A DNA stretch of 64,000 nt from an uncultured Bacilli bacterium (GTDB lineage: Bacteria > Bacillota_I > Bacilli_A > RF39 > UBA660), in the NCBI GenBank assembly GCA_934153675.1, contig CAKPFG010000001.1, positions 124,001 to 188,000 on the forward strand, in the 5' to 3' direction. The notes below the pieces were generated by a model that searched no databases, was not told where the DNA came from, and saw nothing but the letters and a program-made list of their open reading frames with translations. Both the position numbers and the translations under genes were made by a program. Shown here piece by piece: positions 9,674-17,742 of this stretch; the stretch's first letter is position 1; every line of letters begins with the position of its first letter.

Positions 9674-10846
9674 ATGAAAATAGCAGTAGCAGGTACAGGT
9701 TATGTAGGTTTATCCTTAGCAACTCTTCTTTCTCAAAAAAATGAAGTAGTTGCTTTAGATGTTGTGCCAAGAAAAGTTAAAATGGTGAATAATAGGATTT
9801 CACCAATTCAGGATGATGATATAGAAAAATTTTTTAAAGAAAAAAAATTAAATTTAAGAGCAACGTTAGATTACAAAGAAGCTTTTGAGGGGGCTAAATT
9901 TATTATAATTAGTACACCAACTAATTATGATGATAAAACTAATAAATTTGATACATCATCTGTTGAAGACATTATAAAAAAAGTAATTAGTTTAAATATA
10001 AACACAACTATGGTAATTAAATCTACTATACCTGTAGGTTTTATTGAAAAAATAAAGAAAAAGTATAATATAGATAATATAATGTTTAGCCCAGAATTTT
10101 TAAGGGAAGGGAAGGCCCTTTATGATAATTTATACCCATCAAGAATTATAGTTGGTGAAAAAAGTGAAAGAGCAAAGGTATTTGCTAATTTATTAAAAGA
10201 AAACTGTTTAAAAAAAGATGTAGTTGTAAAATATATGGATTCAACTGAAGCTGAAGCAGTAAAACTATTTGCAAATACTTATTTGGCACTTAGAGTTTCT
10301 TACTTTAATGAATTAGATACTTATGCAGAATTAAAAAATTTAAATTCTGCTGACATAATAGAAGGTATATGTTTAGATCCTAGAATAGGAAATTTTTATA
10401 ATAATCCATCATTTGGTTATGGTGGCTATTGTTTGCCTAAGGATACAAAACAGTTATTATCCAATTATGAGCAAGATAACGTTCCTCAAAATTTAATAGA
10501 AGCAATAGTTAAATCAAACTATACAAGAAAAAATTATATAGTTAATGCAATATACAAAAAAGCCCCTAAAACTGTAGGTATATATAGGCTTACTATGAAA
10601 TCAGGATCTGATAATTTTCGTTCAAGTGCTATACAAGATGTAATATCAAAATTGAAAGTAAAGGGAGTAAATATTATAATATATGAACCAACATTATCTG
10701 AAACACAATTTAATGGTTGTAAAATTATTAATGATCTTTTAAAGTTTGATCAATTATCTGATATTATTGTTGTTAATAGATTTGATGAAAATGTAAAAAC
10801 ATTATCTACTGAGATATATTCTAGAGATTTATTTAGTAGAGATTGA
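9674..10846 (+). CDS. UDP-glucose/nucleotide-sugar dehydrogenase family protein
   Basis: This 390-residue enzyme has the three-part UDP-sugar dehydrogenase architecture. The NAD-binding Rossmann motif GTGYVG lies at residues 7-12, ISTPTNYD follows around 78-85, and the catalytic cysteine is in GGYCLPKDTKQ near residue 254. These enzymes oxidise C6 of UDP-glucose or a related nucleotide sugar to the uronic acid with two NAD+, which supplies an acidic sugar for capsule. The sequence FSPEFLREGKA is typical of Ugd. An AAGGAGG box precedes the ATG. It stands 49 nt after gtrB and belongs to the same polysaccharide locus. Stop is TGA. UDP-glucose as substrate is the likeliest reading but is not proven. 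Confidence 0.9.
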   Translation: MKIAVAGTGYVGLSLATLLSQKNEVVALDVVPRKVKMVNNRISPIQDDDIEKFFKEKKLNLRATLDYKEAFEGAKFIIISTPTNYDDKTNKFDTSSVEDIIKKVISLNINTTMVIKSTIPVGFIEKIKKKYNIDNIMFSPEFLREGKALYDNLYPSRIIVGEKSERAKVFANLLKENCLKKDVVVKYMDSTEAEAVKLFANTYLALRVSYFNELDTYAELKNLNSADIIEGICLDPRIGNFYNNPSFGYGGYCLPKDTKQLLSNYEQDNVPQNLIEAIVKSNYTRKNYIVNAIYKKAPKTVGIYRLTMKSGSDNFRSSAIQDVISKLKVKGVNIIIYEPTLSETQFNGCKIINDLLKFDQLSDIIVVNRFDENVKTLSTEIYSRDLFSRD

Positions 10847-10903
10847 AATAATTATAATAATGTATTGTTTGTCTTGTTCAAATTTGTATAAAAGGAGTAG
10901 TTT

Positions 10904-11902
10904 ATGATAAAAAAAAGAATTGAATGGATAGATGTTGCAAAAGGTATAACTATAATTTTTATGATTATCGGTCATACTTCAACTTTACCACGACAATTAA
11001 TTCCATTAATTTATTCTTTTCATATGCCTTTATTTATTATTTTATCAGGAATGACCTATAAGATACCACAAAATAAATCTGATATTAAAAAGAATATTAA
11101 AAAAAATATTAAAAAATTATTGATACCATATTTTATAGTAATTTTGATATGTATTTTTATTCAATTTCTAAAAAATAATAGTTTATTTAATTTTGAATTA
11201 TTGATAAAAGAGATTGTTAAACAGTTTTTATGGGGAAACGGTTGTTCTTATATATTTTTGGGGCATAACTTTAATGGTGTTGGACCTATTTGGTTTTTAA
11301 TTACATTATTTTTTAGCAAGATATTATTTGATTATATTAATTTAAATTTAAAAAATAATTATAATAGAATGATTATATTTAGTTTTATTTTATTATTAGG
11401 AATAGAAATAGGGGCACTATATTGGTTGCCACAAGGATTTGATTTAGTTTTTGTCTTTGTCTTTTACTTATATATTGGGTATTGGTATCAAAATGAATTT
11501 AAAAAAATTAAAGTAAATAAAACAACATGTTTTATCGCTATGTTTTTAATTTGGACAATTTGTTTAGGTTTTAAATTTAATATTGAAATTGCTATGAGAA
11601 GTTATCCATATGGATTATTATGCATTTTGCAGTCTTTGAGTGCATCTTATTGTATTATTGAATTATGTAAATTTTTCACTAATATAGATATTTTAAAAAA
11701 GCTTTTTTCTAATATTGGAAAATTAACTTTAATTATATTATGTATTCATTCAATTGAACAATGCTTAATCGAATGGAAAAATTATGAAATAAATGTATTT
11801 ATAGTTTGTGTATTTAGAGTTGTTTTATGTATATTATTATCATTCTTATTTAATTATGTTAAAAATATAATTGCTAGGCATTTGAAAAAATGTAAATTAT
11901 AA
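10904..11902 (+). CDS. Acyltransferase 3 family membrane protein (polysaccharide O-acyltransferase)
   Basis: A 332-residue polytopic protein starting IEWIDVAKGITIIFMIIGH, the standard acyltransferase-3 opening, with its conserved His at residue ~23 and an FHMPLFIILSG motif near residues 44-54. About ten transmembrane helices follow. Members transfer acetyl or other acyl groups onto sugars during envelope polysaccharide synthesis. The ATG is preceded by AAAGGAG. It is the last gene of the polysaccharide locus; behind it lies the independently promoted large RNA. The acceptor is not known. Confidence 0.88.
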   Translation: MIKKRIEWIDVAKGITIIFMIIGHTSTLPRQLIPLIYSFHMPLFIILSGMTYKIPQNKSDIKKNIKKNIKKLLIPYFIVILICIFIQFLKNNSLFNFELLIKEIVKQFLWGNGCSYIFLGHNFNGVGPIWFLITLFFSKILFDYINLNLKNNYNRMIIFSFILLLGIEIGALYWLPQGFDLVFVFVFYLYIGYWYQNEFKKIKVNKTTCFIAMFLIWTICLGFKFNIEIAMRSYPYGLLCILQSLSASYCIIELCKFFTNIDILKKLFSNIGKLTLIILCIHSIEQCLIEWKNYEINVFIVCVFRVVLCILLSFLFNYVKNIIARHLKKCKL

Positions 11903-11987
11903 AATAACTGAAAGAATAGATGAAATATATATTAATGTTATAATAATCTAATATTAAAAAGAAAAATTTTAATTGTGAAAAATAAAT

Positions 11988-12016
11988 TTGACAAAATAGA
12001 AAATAAATGATAATAT
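11988..12016 (+). promoter_or_regulatory. Strong sigma-A-type promoter of the large structured RNA
   Basis: A perfect TTGACA (11988-11993), a 17-nt spacer and TAATAT (12011-12016). Transcription would begin near 12022-12024, just before the first strand of the RNA's closing helix. It is among the best promoter matches in the window and shows that the RNA is transcribed on its own rather than as the tail of the polysaccharide operon. Confidence 0.85.
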
Positions 12017-12022
12017 TTAGTT

Positions 12023-12625
12023 TGTAATGGCACATTATTCTAGTCAATTACATTTATTATGAAGACGGGATTAAAAAACCGTACATTAGCACATCTGTGA
12101 AGCTTTTGGTGCTTGCTTCTTACGCCCAGTTTGGGGTGGGTGCTGGAAGAATTAATGTTGGGCGCTCGTAATGGCATACGATTCCGACCCACCATTTATT
12201 TGAGACCTTTCTTTGTGTTTGGCCTATACGTGTATACTGATGGACCGGATACGAACAAGGATTAAACCTATTTGTGGCGAAAGTTATGAATAGTGTAGCT
12301 TGCCTTGAGTGATATATGGGGATTAACGTATAGTTGATATTATCTAGCTAATAATTGTAACTGTTATGAAACATTTATTGCAAAAGAGACTAATAATAAA
12401 TGATTGTAGAGGAAAACTCCTAGAGTGACATTAATATAGGATTACAGTACGTACTAAGTGGTAATCAAGTCATATATCTGGCAACACTATATCTTATTCT
12501 TTAAAGGGGAACCACTTATTGGTAACGATAAGTAGAATATGGGGAAATCCAACTTGACCTAAGACGTAAAGTTAACTTTATTAATTGCCATATAGAAGTA
12601 TAAAAAGGTCTAAGACCTTTTTATT
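12023..12625 (+). ncRNA. ole: OLE RNA (ornate, large, extremophilic-type structured RNA)
   Basis: About 600 nt with no credible reading frame, much richer in G+C than its flanks, starting at a consensus promoter and ending in an intrinsic terminator. Long-range and local helices are visible: ATGGCA (12027-12032) with TGCCAT (12586-12591) closes the molecule; GAAGC/GCTTC and ACGG/CCGT hairpins follow; CGCCCA near 12124 pairs with TGGGCG near 12159; GGTGGGT pairs with ACCCACC; CGTA-ATGGCA-TACG forms a hairpin. The size and ornate fold, together with the OapA-like gene as the next same-strand gene, identify OLE RNA. OLE forms a membrane-bound ribonucleoprotein with OapA that affects tolerance to Mg2+, alcohol and cold. 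It lacks the CCA-ended acceptor arm of tmRNA. The identification is from length, fold and neighbour; I could not run the Rfam model. Confidence 0.8.
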
Positions 12626-12628
12626 TTA
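12602..12628 (+). terminator. Intrinsic terminator of the OLE RNA
   Basis: AAAAAGGTC (12602-12610) and GACCTTTTT (12614-12622) form a 9-bp stem closed by TAA, with the T-run at the 3' end. It lies right after the 3' strand of the closing helix and defines the RNA end near 12622-12628. Confidence 0.8.
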
Positions 12629-12635
12629 TAAGAAG

Positions 12636-12846
12636 AAGGTTGAAAATAAAAATATCAGTTAAGGCATTAGCAATATTGACATTAGAAACTAACTAATCGC
12701 TGCAACTAATTAAATCTTCAGTAAAAGTATTAAATGATTTAGTTTGATAATCAGTTATATCTCTATCATTGGTTTTAAATATTAACAACAATAGTTTTTT
12801 TGTGAACATCAATACTTGCACAATCTTGGTAAACAATTTTAAGCAT
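12636..12846 (-). pseudogene. Relic of an IS110-family transposase (N-terminal DEDD region)
   Basis: On the minus strand, ATG at 12846-12844 opens MLKIVYQDCASIDVHKKT, matching the IS110 start in which the D of GIDVHKKT is the first catalytic acid of the RuvC-like DEDD domain. After about 23 residues the frame breaks and continues in another frame as DYQTKSFNTFTEDLISCSD, equivalent to the 'TFGTFTRDLLALADWL' stretch of IS110 transposases. A stop then sits where the Trp is expected, and LVSNVNIANALTD can be followed further to about 12636. The remainder of the transposase is absent. The relic lies, in opposite orientation, between OLE and oapA and explains their unusual separation. Confidence 0.75.
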
Positions 12847-12966
12847 ACAAAAATACTAAAGCAAAAGATAAAAATATTCACCACTCACCTCTACGTGCTT
12901 TTGTAGTATGCCTAATAACAGTTTACTATTATATCAAAAAAATAATTATTTTAATTACAATGTGTG

Positions 12967-12984
12967 CCTTTCAGAGGACTGAAA
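12967..12984 (+). promoter_or_regulatory. Hairpin just upstream of the oapA ribosome binding site
   Basis: CTTTCAG and CTGAAAG (extendable by one C-G pair) form a 7-8 bp stem around an AGGA loop, ending about 7 nt before the AGAAAGGA Shine-Dalgarno sequence of oapA. No T-run follows, so it is not a typical terminator. It could mark the remaining 3' junction of the IS insertion or act on translation; I see no further support for either. Confidence 0.4.
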
Positions 12985-13011
12985 GGACGAAGAAAGGAAT
13001 GTTTGTTAAAA

Positions 13012-13536
13012 ATGAAAAATAATTATAAATGGATTTTAAAAATATCATTAATTGCCCTTTTTTTGTCTATCTTTTTTACTTTTTTGGCAAATACAGTTAT
13101 TTCTAATGTATCAATTATCTTAGGAATAGTTATAACTGTATTTATAATAATTATTGGAATAATATTTGATATGATTGGTGTAGCCATTGCTTCTGTAAGC
13201 CCGTCACCATTTCATTCTATGGCATCAAAGAAAAAAAGCGGAGCAAAAATGGCTTTGAAATTGATAAAAAACAAGGATAAAGTATCATCTTTTTGTTGTG
13301 ATGTAGTAGGTGATATTTGTGGAATTATTTCAGGTTCTACTGGTACAGTAATAATTGCAAGTATTGTGTCAAATTTAAAATGTAATGAACTTCTTATATC
13401 ACTTATTGTAATAAGTTTAATTTCTAGTTTAACAATTGCAGGTAAAGCTTGTGAAAAAAAATTTGCTATGAACAAAAGTGTTAAAATTATATATACATTT
13501 GCAAAAATATTAAGTATATTTGAAAAGAAAAATTAA
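13012..13536 (+). CDS. oapA: OapA, OLE RNA-associated integral membrane protein
   Basis: A 174-residue protein with about four hydrophobic segments (residues 7-28, 32-58, 95-115, 120-140) and a basic cytosolic loop. The block FDMIGVAIASVSPSPFHSMA (51-70), then SKKKSGAKMALKL and CDVVGDICGIISGSTG (about 95-110), corresponds to the conserved core of OapA, the OLE-associated protein that tethers OLE RNA to the membrane and is implicated in Mg2+ homeostasis. The ATG at 13012 is chosen; AGAAAGGA ends 13 nt upstream, and TTG at 13003 would be only 4 nt away. An upstream in-frame GTG at 12964 would put a hairpin and the RBS inside the gene. OLE RNA lies 390 nt upstream on the same strand, where it normally lies. 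Confidence 0.82.
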   Translation: MKNNYKWILKISLIALFLSIFFTFLANTVISNVSIILGIVITVFIIIIGIIFDMIGVAIASVSPSPFHSMASKKKSGAKMALKLIKNKDKVSSFCCDVVGDICGIISGSTGTVIIASIVSNLKCNELLISLIVISLISSLTIAGKACEKKFAMNKSVKIIYTFAKILSIFEKKN

Positions 13537-13690
13537 TTAACAATAATATTAAAATTATTAAGATGATAATGCAAATTTGAATAAAAAATTAAGTTATTTC
13601 TTTTGCAATAATACTAAAAAATTATGATCCTTATATTATCGTGTAAACTGTTTTATGTTATACTTATCTTAGAATAAGAGGTGTGTCTTT

Positions 13691-14240
13691 ATGAAAAGGA
13701 GTGTAATATTTCTAATTGTTTATTGATAATAATTTTATTAGGATTAATAGTTATAGCATATGATAAAGGTATTTTGATAGCTTTTTAAAAAGGGATAATG
13801 AAATTAAGAAAAATAAAAACGCAAAGCAAAAAGAAGTATCAGTGAATGATTTAAATAATAAACTTAAAAAAATATTTGGAGGTATAGATTATCAAAATAA
13901 TGATATTCCTTCTTATGAAATTGCATTTGGTAAAATCAATGATTTAGCTGATCAAAATATTTATAAATTAGCAGATACAGGTTGTGGTGGCGTTTGTGAT
14001 AGAACTATTCAGTATAAAATTATAAAGGCTCTAAAAAATGATATACAATAAATATTACCGTAGTTATTGCTTATCAAACTTGTGATACAAAAGAGTAAAA
14101 TGGCAAGATGATATATATAACGTATTTTATATTGATTTAACTGAACAAGTTTTGATTTTGATAAATATCTTGAAAAAATGGCGAAATTTATTTATACATT
14201 TAAGTTAGATAGTAATGACAATTATAATTTGTGGAAATAA
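13691..14240 (+). pseudogene. Decayed gene for a small membrane-anchored protein of unknown function
   Basis: ATG 13691 begins MKRSVIFLIVY, a start of a membrane anchor, then hits TGA; shifting frame continues the hydrophobic helix (LIIILLGLIVIAYDKG) up to a TAA near 13788. A third frame is then open for about 69 residues from 13842 to 14051 (LNNKLKKIFGGIDYQNNDIP, ending KALKNDIQ). After that stop only scraps remain, ending FIYTFKLDSNDNYNLWK at 14240. The pieces fit one former protein of about 170 residues: an N-terminal helix and a soluble extracytoplasmic domain. I recognise no family. An AGAGGTGTG sequence lies before the first ATG. Confidence 0.6.
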
Positions 14241-14252
14241 ACAAAGTAAAAT

Positions 14253-14286
14253 AAAAAAAAGAATACTATAAAGTATCTTTTTTTTT
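14253..14286 (+). terminator. Intrinsic terminator upstream of obg
   Basis: An A-run and G, then ATACT (14263-14267), loop ATAA, AGTAT (14272-14276), C and nine T residues. The A-run pairs with the T-run, so it can also act on the opposite strand. It isolates obg from the decayed gene. Confidence 0.75.
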
Positions 14287-14326
14287 AATTTTATAGTATA
14301 ATTATTTTACTTGATTGAGGTGAAAT

Positions 14327-15595
14327 ATGTTTGTAGATGAAGCAATATTAGAATTAAATGCTGGACGTGGTGGTAATGGTTGTATGGCATTTAGACGTGA
14401 AAAATATGTAGAAATGGGAGGACCATTTGGCGGTAATGGTGGTAATGGTGGCTCCATTATATTTAAAGTTGATTTAGGACTTAATACATTAATTGATTTA
14501 AGATATAAGAAATTATATAAGGCAGAAAATGGATCGCATGGTCAAGGACATGCAATGCATGGAAAAAATGCTTCAAATTTAATTATTAAAGTTCCACCAG
14601 GAACTATCATAATTGATTTAGAAACAAACCAAGTGCTTGCTGATTTGATTGATAAAGATGATTCTTTTTTGGCAGTTAGAGGTGGACGTGGTGGTAGAGG
14701 TAACATGGCCTTTGCAACTCACTCAAATCCTGCCCCTGCTTTTTGTGAAAATGGGGAACCTGGTGAGATAAAGAAAGTAAAAGTTGAATTAAAATTATTA
14801 GCTGATGTTGGCTTGGTAGGCCTTCCAAGTGTTGGAAAATCTACTATTATATCTAAAATAAGTAAGGCAAAACCAAAAATAGCAGCATATCATTTTACAA
14901 CTTTAAAGCCTAATTTAGGAGTAGTTAGTGCTAGTAATCATCGTAGTTATGTTGTAGCAGATTTACCAGGTCTTATAAAAGGGGCTTCTCTTGGAGAAGG
15001 TTTAGGAGATAAGTTTTTAAAACATATTGAAAGAACTAGAGTAATAGCTCATGTTATAGATATTTCTGCTTCTGAAAATAGGGATCCATATGAAGATTTT
15101 CTAACAATAAATAAAGAACTTGAAAATTTTAATAAAGATATTATGAAAAAACCCCAAATAATAATAGCTAATAAAATGGATATGCCAAATTCAAATACAA
15201 ATTTAGACAAATTGAAAAGCAAAGTTGACATTCCTATCTATCCAGTATCTGCAATTGATTCTAAGGGGTTAGATATAGTTATTAATGTTCTTGCGGATTA
15301 TTTAGATAAGATTAAAAAAGAACCTTTAGCAAGAAAAGAAGAAAGTCATGTAGTTTATAAATATAAAAAAGAAGAGGAACCATTTAAAATAATTAAAGAA
15401 AAAAATGGTTTCAGAGTTAAGGGTGACAAAATAGAAAAATTATTGAAAATGACATGGTTTGCGTCTGATGAGGCATATCGTAGATTTTCTAACAAGATGA
15501 AAAAAATGGGAATAGAAGATAAATTAAGAAAAATGGGGGCAAAAAACGGAGATATGATCTATATATTGGATTATGAATTTGAGTATCGTGAATAA
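14327..15595 (+). CDS. obg: Obg/CgtA ribosome-associated GTPase
   Basis: A 422-residue protein with the three Obg domains. The glycine-rich N-terminal Obg fold has repeated GGNGGNGG-type runs (about 34-48 and 118-126). The G domain carries GLPSVGKST (165-173), DLPGLIKGA and NKMD, with SAI as G5. The C-terminal OCT domain of about 80 residues (from about 345) is found in Gram-positive Obg. Obg binds the 50S subunit late in assembly and links growth to GTP/ppGpp; in Bacillus it is needed for stress response and entry into sporulation. A GAGGTG box lies before the ATG. It has its own terminator-separated unit. Confidence 0.96.
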   Translation: MFVDEAILELNAGRGGNGCMAFRREKYVEMGGPFGGNGGNGGSIIFKVDLGLNTLIDLRYKKLYKAENGSHGQGHAMHGKNASNLIIKVPPGTIIIDLETNQVLADLIDKDDSFLAVRGGRGGRGNMAFATHSNPAPAFCENGEPGEIKKVKVELKLLADVGLVGLPSVGKSTIISKISKAKPKIAAYHFTTLKPNLGVVSASNHRSYVVADLPGLIKGASLGEGLGDKFLKHIERTRVIAHVIDISASENRDPYEDFLTINKELENFNKDIMKKPQIIIANKMDMPNSNTNLDKLKSKVDIPIYPVSAIDSKGLDIVINVLADYLDKIKKEPLARKEESHVVYKYKKEEEPFKIIKEKNGFRVKGDKIEKLLKMTWFASDEAYRRFSNKMKKMGIEDKLRKMGAKNGDMIYILDYEFEYRE

Positions 15596-15656
15596 ATTAA
15601 TAATCAGAGTAATTGACTTTATTCTGGTTATATTTTATAATTAATATGGTGAGAAT

Positions 15657-16064
15657 ATGAAAAGGGCATTTACTTTAATAGAACTTTTGGCGTCTATCGT
15701 TATTATATCTTTGCTTGCACTTTTCACTATTTCTACAGTGTCTAGTCAGTTTAAAAGAAAAAAAGATGAATTATATATTCAACAATTAAAAACAATTAAA
15801 ATGGCTGCTGAAATGTATGGTAGTGAAAATAAAAGTAAAATTAAAAAATATTCTAGTTGTGTTACTCTTACGTTAGTTTTTTTAAAACAATATGGTTATA
15901 TTGATCAAAACATCAAAAACCCTTTAAATAGTGAATTATTAGATGATAATAAAATATTTGTAAATATAACAAAAAAAGAAAATGGGTATACATATTCTGT
16001 TTATGATGATGATACACAGAAATGTCCAGTTGTTGATTTTAAAGAAGAGGTTAATAATGAATAA
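15657..16064 (+). CDS. Type IV prepilin-like protein (competence/type II secretion pseudopilin)
   Basis: A 135-residue protein whose N-terminus, MKRAFTLIELLASIVII, is a class III prepilin signal: short basic leader, A before F as the cleavage site, Glu5 of the mature protein and a hydrophobic helix. The prepilin peptidase would cleave and N-methylate it at Phe. The C-terminal domain is small and has two cysteines (about 66 and 127) that may form a disulfide. It overlaps a second prepilin gene by 8 nt. With comEA and comEC at 22.6-25.2 kb it may belong to a DNA-uptake pilus, but no comG ATPase is in this window, so a secretion role remains open. Confidence 0.85.
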   Translation: MKRAFTLIELLASIVIISLLALFTISTVSSQFKRKKDELYIQQLKTIKMAAEMYGSENKSKIKKYSSCVTLTLVFLKQYGYIDQNIKNPLNSELLDDNKIFVNITKKENGYTYSVYDDDTQKCPVVDFKEEVNNE

Positions 16065-16455
16065 AATAAATAAAGCTTTTACACTTATTGAATTACTAGC
16101 AGTTATGGTAATACTTGCACTCCTTGCTTTAATTGCTATTCCGTCAGTTTCTAAGCAAATGGAAAATAGCAAAGATAGTTTATACAATACACAAATTTCA
16201 AATATAAAAGAAGCGGCTGTAACATGGGGTGCGGATCATATTTTTAAATTACCTGAAGGAGATAAATGTATTACGCTTACATTAGGCTATTTAAAAGATT
16301 TGGGATATATAGATATTAATGTTGTTAATCCAAAAACGGGCGAAAAATTTGATGATGATATGACATTTATAAATATAACTAAAAATAATAATAGTTATAT
16401 CTACGAAGTAAAAACAGAAGGGAATAAATGTGAATTAGTTGATGAATCTATATAG
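16057..16455 (+). CDS. Second type IV prepilin-like protein, paralogue of the preceding one
   Basis: The start is ATG 16057, within an ATGAATAA overlap with the previous stop and behind AAGAAGAGG; the longer open frame upstream lies inside the preceding gene. The 132-residue product begins MNKINKAFTLIELLAVMV, a prepilin leader with cleavage between A and F. It aligns with its neighbour along the whole length (KEAAVTWG / KMAAEMYG, LTLGYLKDLGYID / LTLVFLKQYGYID, two matching cysteines), so the pair arose by tandem duplication. Likely a minor or major pilin subunit of the same fibre. Confidence 0.87.
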   Translation: MNKINKAFTLIELLAVMVILALLALIAIPSVSKQMENSKDSLYNTQISNIKEAAVTWGADHIFKLPEGDKCITLTLGYLKDLGYIDINVVNPKTGEKFDDDMTFINITKNNNSYIYEVKTEGNKCELVDESI

Positions 16456-16491
16456 TTAACTAGTTTTTTTATATGGAGGATTATATATTAT

Positions 16492-17685
16492 ATGGATAAT
16501 TTTAAAAAATTAATAGAAACAAGTGATTATACAAATTTTTTGAAAAAATTAGATAAAAATTTTATTCAAAATATAGTTACTTTTGATTTATTTTATTCTA
16601 ATCTTGATTTACTTGTTAATAAATATAAAAAGAATATATTTAAAATAATAAACAAAATTAGTGAAGTAGATAATAGTTATATAAATAAAAAAGTTTTAAC
16701 TTTAATGCCGTATTATTTGGATGGAAAATTAAATTCTGATTATATTTTTATAATTAGAAAGATTGATTTAAATGATGTTTTTAAATATATTATAGATAAC
16801 AAATTAATATTTAAAACTAATAACTTTATTAAGGATATAATAAACTCTAAGGGTAAAAATCAAACTATTATTGATAATCTTGATTATATTATTAATAATT
16901 CAGTAAAAATATTAGAATTAAAAAATATATTAAAAGAATACAATGTTACCGATAACTTTATAAAAAAACTTGATTGTGTTATAGATACAAATCCTGATAA
17001 AATAATATTAGAATTAGTATCAATTAATAATTTGACTTTGAAGGATTTAGAACAAGAAAAAATTTTAGATACATTAAGAATTATATTAAAAGAGTTAAAA
17101 AATTATTTTTCTCTTGATTATCATGATATTAAATATTTGGGTAGAGGTGGATTTTCCAATGTTATTTTAATAGGGGATAAAGTATTAAAAGTTGGGAAAA
17201 AGAGAAAATGTTTTTTTATTAAAGATAATAAGCGATTTTTAAAACCTATTTATAGGCAGGAAATTAAATGTATTAATAATGATTCTGTTTTGATTTGTAT
17301 TGAAATAACACAACAAGTTGATACAATAAATATAGATGGTTTTGATTTATTTAATATATATAAGGAGTTAAGAGATCAACATTTAATTTGGACCGACTGT
17401 AGATTAGATAATATAGGAAGATTACTTCATGATAATAAAATATATTATAATGACATAAATAAAACAAATATTAATGCAACTGGATATTCATCATGTCAGG
17501 ATGAAATATTAAAAAAAGGGGATATTGTTATTATTGATAATGATTTTATATATACAGAAAAAGAATTTCAAGAATCATTTAATAATAATAAAACATTACA
17601 AGAAAATATTAAGTCATGCGAATGGATTAGTGATTTAGAATATCAATATCAGTATGATAAATTAAAAAATAGAAATAAAAGATAA
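16492..17685 (+). CDS. Protein kinase-like fold protein with a helical N-terminal extension; function unknown
   Basis: I do not recognise a named family. Residues 1-200 are mostly helical and rich in Lys, Asn and Ile. From about 210 a kinase-like domain appears: LGRGGFSNVILIGDKVLKVG (about 214-233) resembles a glycine loop followed by the ATP-anchoring Lys; IWTDCRLDNIGRL near 300 fits a catalytic-loop D-x4-N pattern (D303, N307 by this reading); and VIIDNDF near 345-351 resembles the metal-binding DFG/DxD segment. The order and spacing suit an eukaryotic-like or aminoglycoside-kinase-like fold. The gene follows the prepilins by 36 nt behind GGAGG, without terminator, so it may be co-transcribed with them. 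Substrate unknown. Confidence 0.6.
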   Translation: MDNFKKLIETSDYTNFLKKLDKNFIQNIVTFDLFYSNLDLLVNKYKKNIFKIINKISEVDNSYINKKVLTLMPYYLDGKLNSDYIFIIRKIDLNDVFKYIIDNKLIFKTNNFIKDIINSKGKNQTIIDNLDYIINNSVKILELKNILKEYNVTDNFIKKLDCVIDTNPDKIILELVSINNLTLKDLEQEKILDTLRIILKELKNYFSLDYHDIKYLGRGGFSNVILIGDKVLKVGKKRKCFFIKDNKRFLKPIYRQEIKCINNDSVLICIEITQQVDTINIDGFDLFNIYKELRDQHLIWTDCRLDNIGRLLHDNKIYYNDINKTNINATGYSSCQDEILKKGDIVIIDNDFIYTEKEFQESFNNNKTLQENIKSCEWISDLEYQYQYDKLKNRNKR

Positions 17686-17690
17686 ATTTT

Positions 17691-17718
17691 GTATTTAATA
17701 TATTTTGTTGTATAATTA
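17691..17718 (+). promoter_or_regulatory. Probable sigma-A promoter upstream of gtrA-like gene
   Basis: TTGTAT, a 16-nt spacer and a perfect TATAAT lie in the 57-nt gap before the gtrA-like gene, about 25 nt upstream of its GGAG ribosome binding site. Confidence 0.6.
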
Positions 17719-17742
17719 ATATTAAGTTTTTAAGGAGTATTT

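Noticed and set aside
12023..12625. tmRNA (ssrA) as the identity of the large RNA
   Set aside because: The RNA is about 600 nt rather than ~360, has no alanine-tRNA-like acceptor pairing or CCA end, and contains no tag frame ending in ALAA-type residues. Size, helices and the OapA neighbour fit OLE better.
12693..12884. 63-residue minus-strand open frame as a gene
   Set aside because: Only its C-terminal half is meaningful, as one frame of the broken IS110 transposase; the N-terminal half is out-of-frame sequence of the same relic.
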